This document shows positions 1 to 11,493 of a DNA stretch of 64,000 nucleotides, in pieces. Position numbers and translations under genes: made by a program. The first letter of the stretch is position 1; each line of letters starts with the position of its first letter. Source of the DNA: Circinella umbellata (Eukaryota > Mucoromycota > Mucoromycetes > Mucorales > Lichtheimiaceae); the NCBI GenBank assembly GCA_025093555.1, contig JAIWNF010000032.1, positions 310,001 to 374,000 of the forward strand, given 5' to 3'. The notes beneath the pieces are model-generated. The model was given only the letters and a program-made list of their open reading frames with translations, was not told the DNA's origin and made no database searches.

Positions 1-3000
1 TCTTATCACCACTTTACTTAATATTGCCAAAGCACATGGTGGTTTACTAGTTGGTGAAAAGATTGTCGATATCTTTTTGGAATTAGGTGATTGTGTAGAT
101 GATGATATTTATTCTATTCGCCATGCAGTTGCATTAGCTACTTTACGTGCCAATAAGATTGCTTCGATCCCCTCCAGATGGCTTGATGAACCTTTAGGTG
201 ATCTTGTCAACAGAGTCTTGTATCGTCTTCGTCTTGTTTCTGAATCACGTCCTTTGAATGCTCCTTCGTTTGGTTATTGTTTCCCTGTTTTGCAACAAGT
301 TATTTATCAAAAAGCCATTGGTATTACTGAAAATGAAGCTGCACTTGAACAAGTTATTATGGCAGTCGATGTCATTGCTTCTCACTGTCCACATGGTGGT
401 GAATCGCCCATCATGCCCAAGAAAGATATGATTGACAGTTTATTGTATAGTATCAAGGAATATCCTCAATGTACCAAGAATGCAAAGGGATCCTTGATTG
501 CTTTGTGTGAATCCATGGATGAATCAGATGCTAACCGTGAAGAAATTGATATTTTATTGCAAGGTTTGCTTTCAGATGAAACATTGGTCCGTAATGCTGC
601 TTTAAATGCTTTGGATTTGTTGGATATGACAGATATTGTATTTTCACCCGAATTGTGGTTGGCTTCATGTGATACAAATGATCAAAATGCTAAATTGGCA
701 TCTAGTCTCTGTGATGAATATGATATGTTCCCTGACAAGGACTATAAGAATCAATTACTTGAATATACTGGTAAGTAGTTTTTTTTTGCTTCGTTTGATT
801 GCAAGGGGGGAAAAGAAAGACGGTATTTTAGGCTTACTAAGGATTTTATTAATTGAAAAAAAAACATCACATATAGTATCGGAATCCAATTATATTCGTA
901 CATCAGCAAGCAAGGCTATTGCCATTGCAGTTGAATGCTATCCTGAAACAGCGGTTGATACTTTAGAAGCTATCTATGCTTTGTACAAAGAGAAGGTAAA
1001 GAAAATGATATTTTTTTTTATTTTATAATTGAGAGTGAATGATATGCTAAACAATGAAATACCCGTTATGGGATTAACTCTTTATTAATTAGGCCAAATC
1101 ATTGGACCCTGAATATGATCGTTTTGGTATGGTCATTCCTGAAACAGTCAACCGAAAAGATCCTTGGGAATCTCGTGTTGGTCTTGCTCTTACACTCAAG
1201 GAAGCTGCTCCCTATGTCGGTTTGGAAAATGTACCAGGTTTATGTACCTTTTCGATTCAAAATGAAGCCCTTGGTGATCGTAATGAAACTGTCCGTAAAC
1301 AAATGCTTGAAGCTGGTTTAGCATCCGTCAATGCCTATGGTAAAGAAGGTGCTCAAGACTTGCTTGCCACTTTTGAACGTTATTTGAATACTCAAGCACC
1401 CAATACTGAAACACATGACTTTATTCGTCAATCTGTTGTTATTCTTTATGGTGCTGCCGCTGGCTTTTTGGACCAAGGTGATCCCAAGGTTCAAATGGCT
1501 GTTGATAAACTTATTGATACTTTGGATACACCTTCAGAAGTTGTCCAAAGTGCTGTTGCTGAATGTTTACCTCCTTTGATTAAGAAGGTCAAGGAAAATG
1601 TACCTCAATTCATTGATACATTGACCGATAAGATGTTTAATGGTGAAAAGTACGCTCAACGACGTGGTGCTGCTTATGGTTTAGCTGGTGTTGTCAAGGG
1701 TCGTGGTATTGCTGCACTCAAAGAATGTAATGTGATGGGAACACTCAAGGATGCTATTGAGAGCAAGAAAATGTATGAACATCGTCAAGGTGCTTTATTT
1801 GCATTCGAAACACTTTCTTCCATGTTGGGTCGTTTGTTCGAACCTTATATCATTCAAATTGTTCCTTTGCTTTTGGTATGCTTTAGTGATGCTAATATGG
1901 ATGTTCGGGAAGCTGCTTCAGATGCTGCTCGTGTTATTATGAGTAAGATCAGTGGTCATTGTGTCAAATTAATTTTGCCATCCATTTTGGAAGGTCTTGA
2001 GGAACGTCAATGGCGTACCAAGAAGGCTTCTGTTGAGTTGTTGGGTGCTACTGCATACTGTGCCCCTAAACAATTATCTGTGTCACTCCCTAATATCATT
2101 CCACGTATTACTGAAGTGTTAGCTGATACACATTCACAAGTTCAAGCTGCTGCCAATCGTTCTCTTCAATTGTTCGGTGAAGTCATTAGCAATCCCGAAA
2201 TTCAACTCTTGGTTCCTGTTCTTTTGGATGCTCTCAGTGATCCTAACCGCAAGACTATGAAGGCTTTGACTGCGTTATTGCAAACTTCCTTTGTCCATTA
2301 CATTGATCCTCCTTCTCTTGCCTTGGTTATGCCAATCTTGGAACGTGGTCTACGTGAACGTGGTACTGAAGTTAAGACCAAGGCAACTCAAATTGTCGGT
2401 AACATGGCTTCTTTAACTGATCAACGTGATTTAGTTCCTTATTTGCCTGTACTCTTACCTGGCGTTAAACAAGTTCTTGTCGATCCTGTTCCTGAAGCAC
2501 GTGGTACCGCTGCGAAGGCACTTGGTGGTCTTGTTGAAAAATTAGGTGAAGATAACTTCCCTAACTTGGTTGTTGAATTATTGGATACACTCAAGAGTGA
2601 TTCTGGTGGTGTAGATCGTCAAGGTGCTGCTCAAGGTCTTTCCGAAGTTCTTGCTGGTCTTGGTTTGGACCGTATGGATGGATTATTACCTGAAATCATT
2701 GCTAATGCCGATAGCCCTCGTCCTTATGTTCGTGAAGGTTTTATCTCCTTACTTATTTATTTGCCTGCTACCTTTGGTGGTCGTTTCCAACCTTATTTGG
2801 GCCGTATCATTCCACCTATTTTGATGGGTCTTGCAGATGAATCCGAATTTGTACGTGATGCTTCTTTACGTGCAGGTCGTATGATTGTCATCAACTATGC
2901 TACCAAGGCTGTCGATTTATTGTTGCCTGAACTTGAAAAGGGATTGTTTGATAACAACTGGCGTATTCGTCAAAGTTCAGTTCAATTGGTCGGTGATCTA

Positions 3001-5922
3001 TTATTCCGTATCACGGGTACAGCTAATCCTAAGAATGCATTGCACTCATTGGGTAATGAGGACGAAATTAAGGAAGATGATGATGAAAGTTATGCAGGTG
3101 CTGGTGAAGGAAAGAAACAACTTGTTGATATTCTCGGCAAAGAAAGACGTGATCGTATCTTGGCCGCACTTTACATTATTCGACAAGACAGTAAGTTATC
3201 TATTATTAGTATTATTACTATATATTTATTTTTTATACTCATCTTCTTATTATTAATATCAAATTAGCTTCTGGTTTGGTTCGTCAAGCCTCACTTCATG
3301 TCTGGAAGGCATTGGTTTCTAACACTCCTCGTACACTTAAGGAAATCTTACCTGTTATGATGTCGATGATTATCAAAAACTTGGCCAGTGCCAGTTATGA
3401 ACAACGTACTGTGGCCGCACGTACTTTGGGTGAACTCGTTCAGAAATTGGGTGAAGGTGTATTAGCTGAAATCTTACCTATCTTGGAAGAAGGTATGGAT
3501 AGTACCAATGACGAAGATACACGCCAAGGTGTCACTATTGCATTCAGTGAGATTATGATGACTGCTGGTAAAGTACAAATCTTGGACTTTGCCGATCAAA
3601 TTATTCCTGCTATTCGCAAGGCTCTTTGTGATCCCTCTGAAGAAGTGCGTGAAGCTGCTGCACAAGCATTTGATACATTACACCAAAATGTCGGTGCTCG
3701 TGCCATTGATGAAATTTTACCTGCATTGCTTAATCAACTTCAATCTTCAACCGAATCATCCGTCTATGCTTTATCTGCACTCAAGGAAATCATGGCTGTT
3801 CGATCCAATGTTGTCTTCCCTGTTCTTATTCCTACCTTGGTTACCGTTCCTATTACAGCATTCAATGCTAGAGCTTTGGCTTCTTTGGTTACTGTTGCTG
3901 GCTCAGCACTTAATCGACGTCTTACTACCATTTTATCTGCGATTGTTGAATCACGTATGGTTGAAAAGGATGAAGAAGTTCAACAAGAACTTAAGAATAC
4001 CACTGAAGCTCTTTTGATTTCTTTGGATGAAGATGATGGTATGCACTCTTTGATTTCGACATTGCAAGACTATGTTCGTAGTGACAAGGTTGGCAAACGT
4101 GCAGTTGCATGTGATATTGTCGGTATGCTTTATTCGGATACCAAATTGGATGCTTCTCAATATGTTCCCGATTGGATCGGTACGCTTGTACCTTTGTTGA
4201 GCGATTATTCGATGGATGTTGTCAAGGCAGCATGGCAAGCATTGAGTGCCGTTACTAAATCCGTCAGTAAGGATGAATATGAAGAACTGGTCGTCCCTGT
4301 TCGTCAATCGGTTCGTAGTGTCGGTGTACCTGGTTCTGATGTTCCTGGTTTCTGTTTACCAAAGGGTATCAGTCCCATCTTACCTATCTTCTTGCAAGGT
4401 TTGATGTATGGTACTTCTCAGACACGTGAACAAGCAGCTTTGGGTGTTGGCGATTTGTTGAATCGTACATCAACAGATGCATTGAAGCCATTTGTTACAC
4501 AAATCACTGGTCCATTGATTCGTATTGTTGGTGATCGTTATCCACCTCAAGTCAAGGCAGCTATCCTTCAAACTCTCAGGTAATATACTATATAAGTTGT
4601 AGATGCAAAAGAAAACCCTTGTGTGTGTGTGTGTGTGTGTGTGTGCGGATATATGAGAGGCAACATTGAAATTTATTAACATTTTTTTTACTCAATTTCT
4701 TTCTTTTAGTTTGTTGTTGAGCAAGGTCCCCATGCATCTCAAACCATTCTTACCACAACTTCAACGTACATTTATTAAATCATTGAGCGACCCAAGTAGC
4801 GCTATTGTCAGATCAAGAGCAGGCGGTGCTCTTGGTATTTTGATTACATTACAAACTCGTGTCGATCCATTGGTGAGCGAATTGGTCTCTGGTATTCGTA
4901 CCAGCGAACCTGCCATTAAGGAAACCATGATGGAAGCTCTTCAAACAGTTGTTGCCAAAACAGCTAAGGGCATGAGTGATACCTCCAAGCGCGGTGTCAT
5001 GTCTGTCATTACTGAAGGATTAGCCGATCAAGCCGAGACAGGAATGATGGTTGCTGCAGCTCGACTTTTGGGTAGTTTATGTAAAGCATTATCATTACAA
5101 GATGCGGAACCTATTGTTCACGAACATGTTTTATCAAGTGCTGCTCCACAATATGGTGCTATTTTATCGATTAATGCATTATTGATTGATTTACCTACGA
5201 TATTGGAAGATATGGAATGTGTGGATCAAGTCATTGATTTCGTTATCGATTGTATGACTGAGGGTACAGGAGATGATATTCCAGAAGCAGCTATCACAGC
5301 AGCTGGTAAATTCTTGATGACCGAATATTATCAAAATGAAGATATCATTCAAAAGTTTATTGGAGCATTGGTCAATGTAATTAGCAGTACAGAAGCTGGT
5401 GTTGGTGAACGTAAACGTGTCGCTTTAGTTGTTTTACGTGCTGTGGCTCGTAAGAACGCTTATGTAAGTTTTTGTTTGTTATTATTTGGAAAAAAAAAAC
5501 CTAATCAATCCAGGGAATAGAGGAGAGAGAAGGGATATATCATTCCTGCAAACATATACTAAATATATTATTGCTATTATTAGTTGGTGGAACCTTATTT
5601 GAACAAGTTGATACCTCCCATGATGGTCTGTGTACGTGACCGTAATATTCCTGTCAAGTTGACAGCTGAACGTGCCCTGATGTATTGTTTACAATTAAAT
5701 GCGGGTGAACATGTTTATGAAACATATTTATCAACAGTGGATGCAGCCACCCAAAAACAAATCTCAGATTATCATCGTCGTGTATTGACTAAATTATCAT
5801 ATCAAGAACAACAACGTGTATCGCAATTATTCGGTGCAGAAGATGAAATTGCGACAGAAGAAGATCAAGAAGTCTGGCAAGTTGGACCTGTCATTCAATT
5901 TGGTGATGATGAAGATGAATAA
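1..5922 (+). CDS. GCN1: GCN1 translational activator, 3' part (partial at window start)
   Basis: This is the C-terminal ~1,796 residues of the giant HEAT-repeat ribosome-associated protein Gcn1, which with Gcn20 activates the eIF2-alpha kinase Gcn2 when uncharged tRNA accumulates. Reading frame is open from base 2. Exons I place are <1-770, 877-995, 1093-3190, 3268-4579, 4710-5463 and 5584-5922; all have GT-AG borders and join in frame. The product is almost wholly alpha-solenoid, with repeated units of the type LVPxLLxxLxD...VRxAAxxALG. The middle exon resembles the eEF3-like HEAT block, and the following exon covers the region that in yeast Gcn1 binds the Gcn2 RWD domain. It ends in an acidic tail (FGDDEDE). 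Yeast Gcn1 is about 2,670 residues, so roughly one third is missing upstream of the window. No frameshift is seen. The intron at 4580-4709 holds a GT dinucleotide run. Confidence 0.95.
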
Positions 5923-6264
5923 ATAATATATAAATATATTTTTTTTTTACAAACCCAAAATTAATAAATAAAAATGCATCTTTTTCATTCTCCTCACCTT
6001 ACCCCCACATCATTTCTTGTATAATAAAAAATAAAATAAAAGGGAAATTGTAGTTTTATTTACACAAGTGTGAAGATTAATCTTGGTTGGGAGAAGGGAG
6101 AAACTGAGGGTCCGTGTGAAGAAGAGACAAAATAGATTTTGGCTTATTTTCCCTATTTTAGTTTTCCCATCATCCCTCTTTACCTCTCCTTCTTTTCTTC
6201 CTTTCTTTTTATTTTTTACTCTTTCTCTCCCTCTCTTTCTCTCTTTCTCTCTTTCTTTTCTAAA
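5923..6264. other. Intergenic, GCN1 3' end to MIT gene 5' end
   Basis: This holds an A/T-rich GCN1 3' UTR with AATAAA-like stretches near 5963-5972 and 6020-6040. A long CT-rich pyrimidine tract follows at about 6165-6260, running directly into the next start codon. Pyrimidine tracts of this sort precede several start codons in the window and probably mark the transcription start or leader. No gene seen. Confidence 0.6.
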
Positions 6265-8009
6265 ATGTCATCCTTTGTATCTTCCATTCTTCAACATTCT
6301 GCCAATCGAATTGAAGATATGCCATTTCTAGGATCACGGTCAAAGCGTCAATCTCTTCCTACTGGTAGTAGTAGTGGTACGATGGATACTTACCATCAAC
6401 AACAACAACACTATCATCAGTATCAGTATCAGCAACAACAGCAGCAGCAACAACATCATCATCATCACCATCCTCCGAATAGTGCCGAGTATTATCATAA
6501 TCCCAGTGCAATGACAGCTATGGGTTCACCGCCTCCACCTTCGTATGACGCTATGGTAATGCAAAGTCCACAACCAACACCTAGTACATCATGGACTTCT
6601 GATATGAATTTATTAGCGGATAAGATAAAAAATGATCATCATGAGGAAAGTAGTGATAATAGCAATGGTAATAAACAATTAGTAATGCAACAATTGGATC
6701 GACGAAGTATTTCTCAAGGTCTTAAACTGGTCTCCATTGCTGCTGATGAATATGATGGCGGTAACGAAACGGTGGCGCTTGACATTTATCTGACAGGTCT
6801 GGACAAGATTCTCATGGCTTTACCAAGTAATGTATTCTATTATATAATTGATTTCTTTGAAAAAAAAAAAAGTAACCCCTTTAACAATCTATGATATAAT
6901 ATCATTTTTGTTGCCATTAGATAAAACGGATCCAAAGACAAAACTAGCTCTTCGGGAGAAATTATTAAGGTACTTTTTTATTTTATCTTTGTTCCCCTTC
7001 TTCATACTCCTCTTTTCACTTTCTCTCTCTCTCTCTCTTTCTCCCGTAATTAGAGAGTGTTACTTGAAATTTCTTACATTTTGAAAATCCCCCCCTTCAA
7101 CATTTATTTTTATTTTCGTGTGGGGAGAGGGGGGGTGGTACTCTGTATGTTGTTAAAAAAAAGTAGTAATCAAAACAAAATCTTTTTTTTTTTTGCTCCT
7201 TAAAAAAAATAAAGTGTTGAAGAACGTGTTGGAATCTTGAACCTTGCAAGTCAACAAAATAATAATAGTAATAATAATATCGAAACTATTCAAGCGAAAA
7301 CGTCATTACAATCTTATATTTTCTCAAGAATTACAACCACTATTAGTACCATTAGTGATATTAGTAGTCATGCTGAAACACGTTATGAACATATGTATGA
7401 AGAAGAAGAAGAGGAAGAAGAAGATAGTCGACAACATAATAGGCCAAGTCGTCCCTATAATCGTGATTCTGTGAATCGATTTAAACATTTTGGTCAATTT
7501 GTTGTTCAAATGACGGTTACTTTGGCTATAATGATTAAGCAGTCTCCGTTGCCAGGTAAATAATAATTATAATCAACATCAGAATATAAATAATTATACG
7601 TAATAAGTGTACTCACGATAACATTCATGAATATTTAGATATTTTTTGCTTTTTGTTTGGTTACTTCATTCAATTCTTGATCTGGTTTGATAAACAATAT
7701 CATGTTGTGGAACGTGTCCAAGATTTCGGAGTAGATTGTTTGAAAATGTTATTACAGGCAGATGAAGAATATCGGCTGCATGAACTGGTTTCTGAAGCAG
7801 TATACATGTTGATTGCAGCAGGATTAAAAGCAGTTGTAGCATTTAAAGAAACTCCTGGATATAAAGAACATAATCATAGTCGTCCATCTTCTCATCAACG
7901 ACAGCAACGTCGACATTACAACCGTCGAAGCTTCTCCTCTTCATCTCCATCCCCTGTTGTCAAAAATAATACTAATAGACGGGTTACATGGTCTTGGGTA
8001 CCTTGGTAA
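6265..8009 (+). CDS. MIT-domain protein with C-terminal hydrophobic segment
   Basis: Four exons, 6265-6826, 6921-6969, 7215-7555 and 7639-8009, join in frame to 440 residues. The ATG at 6265 follows a CT-rich leader and is the first in the open frame after it. The N-terminus is low complexity (Q-rich, then a HHHHHH run, then PPPPSYD). A segment around residues 150-205 (LKLVSIAADEYDGGNETVAL, then ...KTDPKTKLALREKLL) has the three-helix look of an MIT domain. MIT domains bind ESCRT-III tails and act in endosomal or cytokinetic membrane traffic. Exon 3 carries polyN and a run of about eight glutamates. The exon 3/4 junction encodes a hydrophobic stretch (FCFLFGYFIQFLIW) that could be membrane-associated, and the tail is basic and serine-rich. 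The MIT call is by pattern; the rest of the protein is not recognised. Confidence 0.7.
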
Positions 8010-8625
8010 GTAAAAAAAAAAAAAAAAAGAGATCCCGGTTATTTTCCTCAACCTCTCCCTTCCTACTCCCCCCCCCCTTTACTCTACTACTACTATTTCT
8101 ATTAATACACAATTATTACTTTTATTTCCTACCCATTCTTCTTCTTCCCATATATATACAACCATTATCCATCATTCCATCATCATACATACTTAAATCA
8201 ATTCCCCCCCTCCCTTTCACCACCTTCCCCTCGTTTCTCTTTTTTCTTCTCCTCTAGTAACATACTCATTTTTCTACCTTTTACGAGATAAAAAAAAATC
8301 ATATTCTGACAACATACACGCATACACACATATATATATACAATATATACATATTAATTTTCACCAACATAATCTCATTTCACTACAAAACAAACAAATG
8401 AATAAAAAAATAAAAAACATTTTGACTTGTATGCAGTGATATTATATGTTGTATATATTATTGTTGTCGGTTTGGGTTTTAAGCTTGAGTGGAAGTGGGA
8501 GTAAGAGGGGGTGGGTAAATGAATAATAACAATAATAGTAATAATAATTAAAATATTTATTATTATTGCTATTACTAGATGGTTGTTCCTTTTTTTTTTA
8601 ATTGCTGTTGCTGCTGTTCATTTGT
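8010..8625. other. Intergenic between convergent genes
   Basis: This is 3' flank shared by the MIT-domain gene and MOB2. It is pyrimidine-rich on the plus strand (long C runs at about 8071-8078 and 8205-8210), with TA-dinucleotide repeats near 8330-8350 and AATAAA-like sites near 8400-8415. No coding exon supported. Confidence 0.5.
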
Positions 8626-9292
8626 CTAAGATATAACACCATTTCTAAGCATAATATCGACCAATTCTTGCAATGGCTGTATTTCTTTTTTATCCAACAA
8701 ATTGAATTCTCGTGCAAATGATATAAAATGTGCAAATAATGAATTAAAATGTGGTTCTTGATTCAGTGAAAGAATCTTGTCGTAATGATGATGATAAATA
8801 TGAGCAAATAATCGAAATAATTGTCCAAAGATACGTTTGATAATAGTTGGAAATTCACGAGGAAATTCGCGACCTAGTAATAACAATAGTTGATAAATAT
8901 CCTTTCCTTTCCATGTATTACTATTTCTATTGTTGTCCTATAAATTCTACTTTACCTGCTTTTGTAGGAAATATAGATTCATCATGTAACATGTTTTGTA
9001 TACTCGTTGCCATATAGTCAATATATTGTGGAGCTGGTAATTTAATTTTTTTAGATTGTGCATCAGACCAGGTATATTCGACACTATATTTTATAAATTA
9101 ATGTTAATAAGCTATCCTTGTCTCAGGGGGAGAGGTAGAAAGGGATGAAAAGTCCTCTTTACTTATTAAAAACTAACTTACCCAGGTCCAGCAGACATAC
9201 AAGGACATGTTTGTGAAGAACAAAAATCTGTAATAGATCCATAAAATAAATTGATCAAATTAAAGAATTCAAAGGCTATTTTAAAAGGAAAT

Positions 9293-9324
<32 letters not shown>

Positions 9325-9735
9325 TATCTGAACAACGTCCTCCCCCCCTTCAACACTAATACATGATTTCACTCTTGAATCCACTTTATAACTTACTATT
9401 AAAAGCAAGCCATTCATTAGCATCAACATATTTTGGTAACTCAATGATGGTCTTGAAGTTGCCCTTAACGAGCATATGTGTTACATATGGATAACATAAA
9501 AATAATGGTTTAGATTGTAATGATGTTGTGGATGAAGATGATGACGACGATTTGGTCTTATTGGCTTGTTTACGTTTACTACCGAGACTATGTTTTTATT
9601 TATATGTATAAGTGAATCGTATATAATAACAATAATAATAAATGGTACTTAGAAATAAGGGGAAGAAAAACCTCGTTTTTTTCTTTTTAATTTCAAATAA
9701 AAGAATAGTTACCCAAAACTATTTAAGAAACTCAT
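8626..9735 (-). CDS. MOB2: Mob2-type kinase activator (MOB/phocein family)
   Basis: Mob2 is the coactivator of NDR/LATS kinases (Cbk1 in yeast, Orb6 in fission yeast) in the RAM/MOR network for polarity and septation. Five minus-strand exons, 9735-9713, 9587-9397, 9275-9182, 9083-8956 and 8873-8626, join exactly in frame to 227 residues, the usual Mob length. Hallmarks in order: ANEWLAFNTFEFFNLINLFY; the CPCMSAGP zinc-site region; a YIDYMATSIQN segment; the FPREFPTIIKRIFGQLFR helix; and HIYHHHYDKI with the metal-binding histidines. The LVKGNFKTIIELPKYVD segment and SHFISFAREF-like end fit Mob2 better than Mob1. The first exon encodes only seven and two-thirds codons (MSFLNSFG), supported by the exact phase match. 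A serine run precedes the conserved domain. Confidence 0.93.
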
Positions 9736-10334
9736 TTCTTTGAATATAAATATGAATGTGTGTATATGTGATTGTGTATATAATGTATAATGTATAATGT
9801 ATAATGTATAATGTATAATGTATAATGTATAATGTATAATGTATATTTGATTTCCCCTTCCCCCTTTTTTTTCTTGAAGAAAAATATATAGAATTAAAAG
9901 AAACAACAAGGAAAAAGACGAATAAATTATTAACAAAAGAAGAAAATCGGAGTGCTGGATTTTTTTATTTCATTTTCTTTTGCTTTTTGAGAGCTTTCTA
10001 ATCGAAGAAATAATAATAAAGAAGCACGAGTAACACTTTTACTTCATCAAAAGTCTTTTTTTATTATCAAATTCAATTCTATATAATATTAAATGACGTA
10101 TCATTTTATTTTCTGTAAAAAATGATTCTATATGTGTTAGAATATGTAAGGGGTCATTGTACTTTGTAGTTGCCATATTTAACATAAAATAAAGGACTTC
10201 TGGCCTCGACCCAACCAATAGGAAAAAATATTCCTATTTATAACTTTTCAAAATTAAATTGACAGCAAATAACTTTTGTGATGCAGTTGAGCTTCCTTAG
10301 TTACTTTATTATAATAGATATGTTTTCTTTTTAT
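9736..10334. other. Intergenic upstream of MOB2
   Basis: This 0.6 kb AT-rich spacer separates the MOB2 start from the stop of the next minus-strand gene. It holds the 7-bp tandem repeat annotated separately. Nothing else is recognised; MOB2 promoter elements presumably lie here. Confidence 0.5.
9781..9844. repeat. 7-bp tandem repeat (TAATGTA)n
   Basis: About nine uninterrupted copies of a TAATGTA unit lie 46-109 bp upstream of the MOB2 start codon, in its likely 5' leader or core promoter. The run is perfect by eye, so length polymorphism between strains is likely. Confidence 0.9.
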
Positions 10335-11493
10335 TTATTCTACATGACCAGCACGAGTAACACCTTCACTACACCAGACTGCAATTCCTTCACGTAACTA
10401 TATTAATATATATATATATAAGGTTGGTTAATTTAAATTCATATATGAATATGTGAATATATTATAGTATCATAGTATTAGAGTATTTACCTCGCGCTTC
10501 CAAAGCACGCCACGATATTGAAATGTCCAAAAACTCCAATGACAAATCATTACAAGTCCTGCCAAAGCACTGACCAGCAGTAATTTGACAACACTATAGG
10601 GACGTAAAAGATAATGTAAAGGATAACCATCCATATTGGCCATGGCAATATAAATTAATCCCCAAACACTACCTGCACCAAATAGGGTCCAGATACGATA
10701 AACAATAAATTCGGTTTTTTGAGATTCAAGTTGACCAGAAAATTCCCATTGTAGTAAACCCCATGCATGTCGTCGTTCGATTAATAATAACCAAAAGAAA
10801 GGTGTTGTTGGATCCACATAATTGAGTCTTTCACTAAATACAAAGACACCTAAAAGCCAACCAGTCCAATAAAGTGTGGTTCCATAAACAATACAATAAC
10901 GTTCGATAAAAAGCCATTGACGCCAATGAGCCATAAGATGGGTTATATGAAATAAAAAATTGAAAGATATGAAAAAAGGTGGAAAGGTATGTTGTTTGTT
11001 GGTAATTTTGAATAAGAGGGTATAGAATGATAAAGAAATGATGCAAAAAGTTAATGCGTATGTTGCTGGGCTATATGATATGCGACTAGAAATATATATA
11101 TACAAAAGTTAATTAACCTTAATATTCATTTACTTTATATCCCTTAAAAAAGATAACTTACATGATGCGTGTACTTTGTAATAGAGGTGGTAAATCATGT
11201 TCAGATTCTTTTTTTTCTGAAGAGTCATGAGGTATTTCAAATTCTTCGTTATCGTTAGTGTTGTTATCGCTGTTGTTATCGTCGATTTCATCGTCGATTT
11301 CTTCTTCCAACTCTTCTTCGTCACGTTGTTCCTGTATTAACTCGTCATAAAGTAATGAAGAACAAGACGAAGAAAATGACGGCTTCTGATCAGAGTAATA
11401 CCCTTCGTCTGAAAACGTGGATAGTGCCGACGTTGAAATGGACGAACGGATCGAATAACAAAATGACGTTGGCCGTTCAGATTCTTTTTTCAT
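10335..11493 (-). CDS. Unrecognised multi-pass membrane protein with acidic N-terminus
   Basis: Three exons, 11493-11162, 11085-10491 and 10397-10335, join in frame to 329 residues. I do not recognise the family. Residues about 1-110 are soluble, serine-rich and strongly acidic (clusters of D and E between about 55 and 85). The rest has five or six hydrophobic segments, including one starting YALTFCIISLSFY, one in YCIVYGTTLYWTGWLLGVFV, one in GAGSVWGLIYIAMA and one in VVKLLLVSALAGLVMICHW. It is rich in aromatic residues (W, Y, F). The C-terminal 20 residues, on the last small exon, are hydrophilic. No signal peptide precedes the acidic region, so the N-terminus is probably cytosolic. The splice phases agree at both junctions, which supports the model. 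Confidence 0.72.

Noticed and set aside
6390..6475. Glutamine/histidine codon runs in the MIT-domain gene
   Set aside because: Ordinary low-complexity protein repeats within an intact frame, not a separate repeat element.
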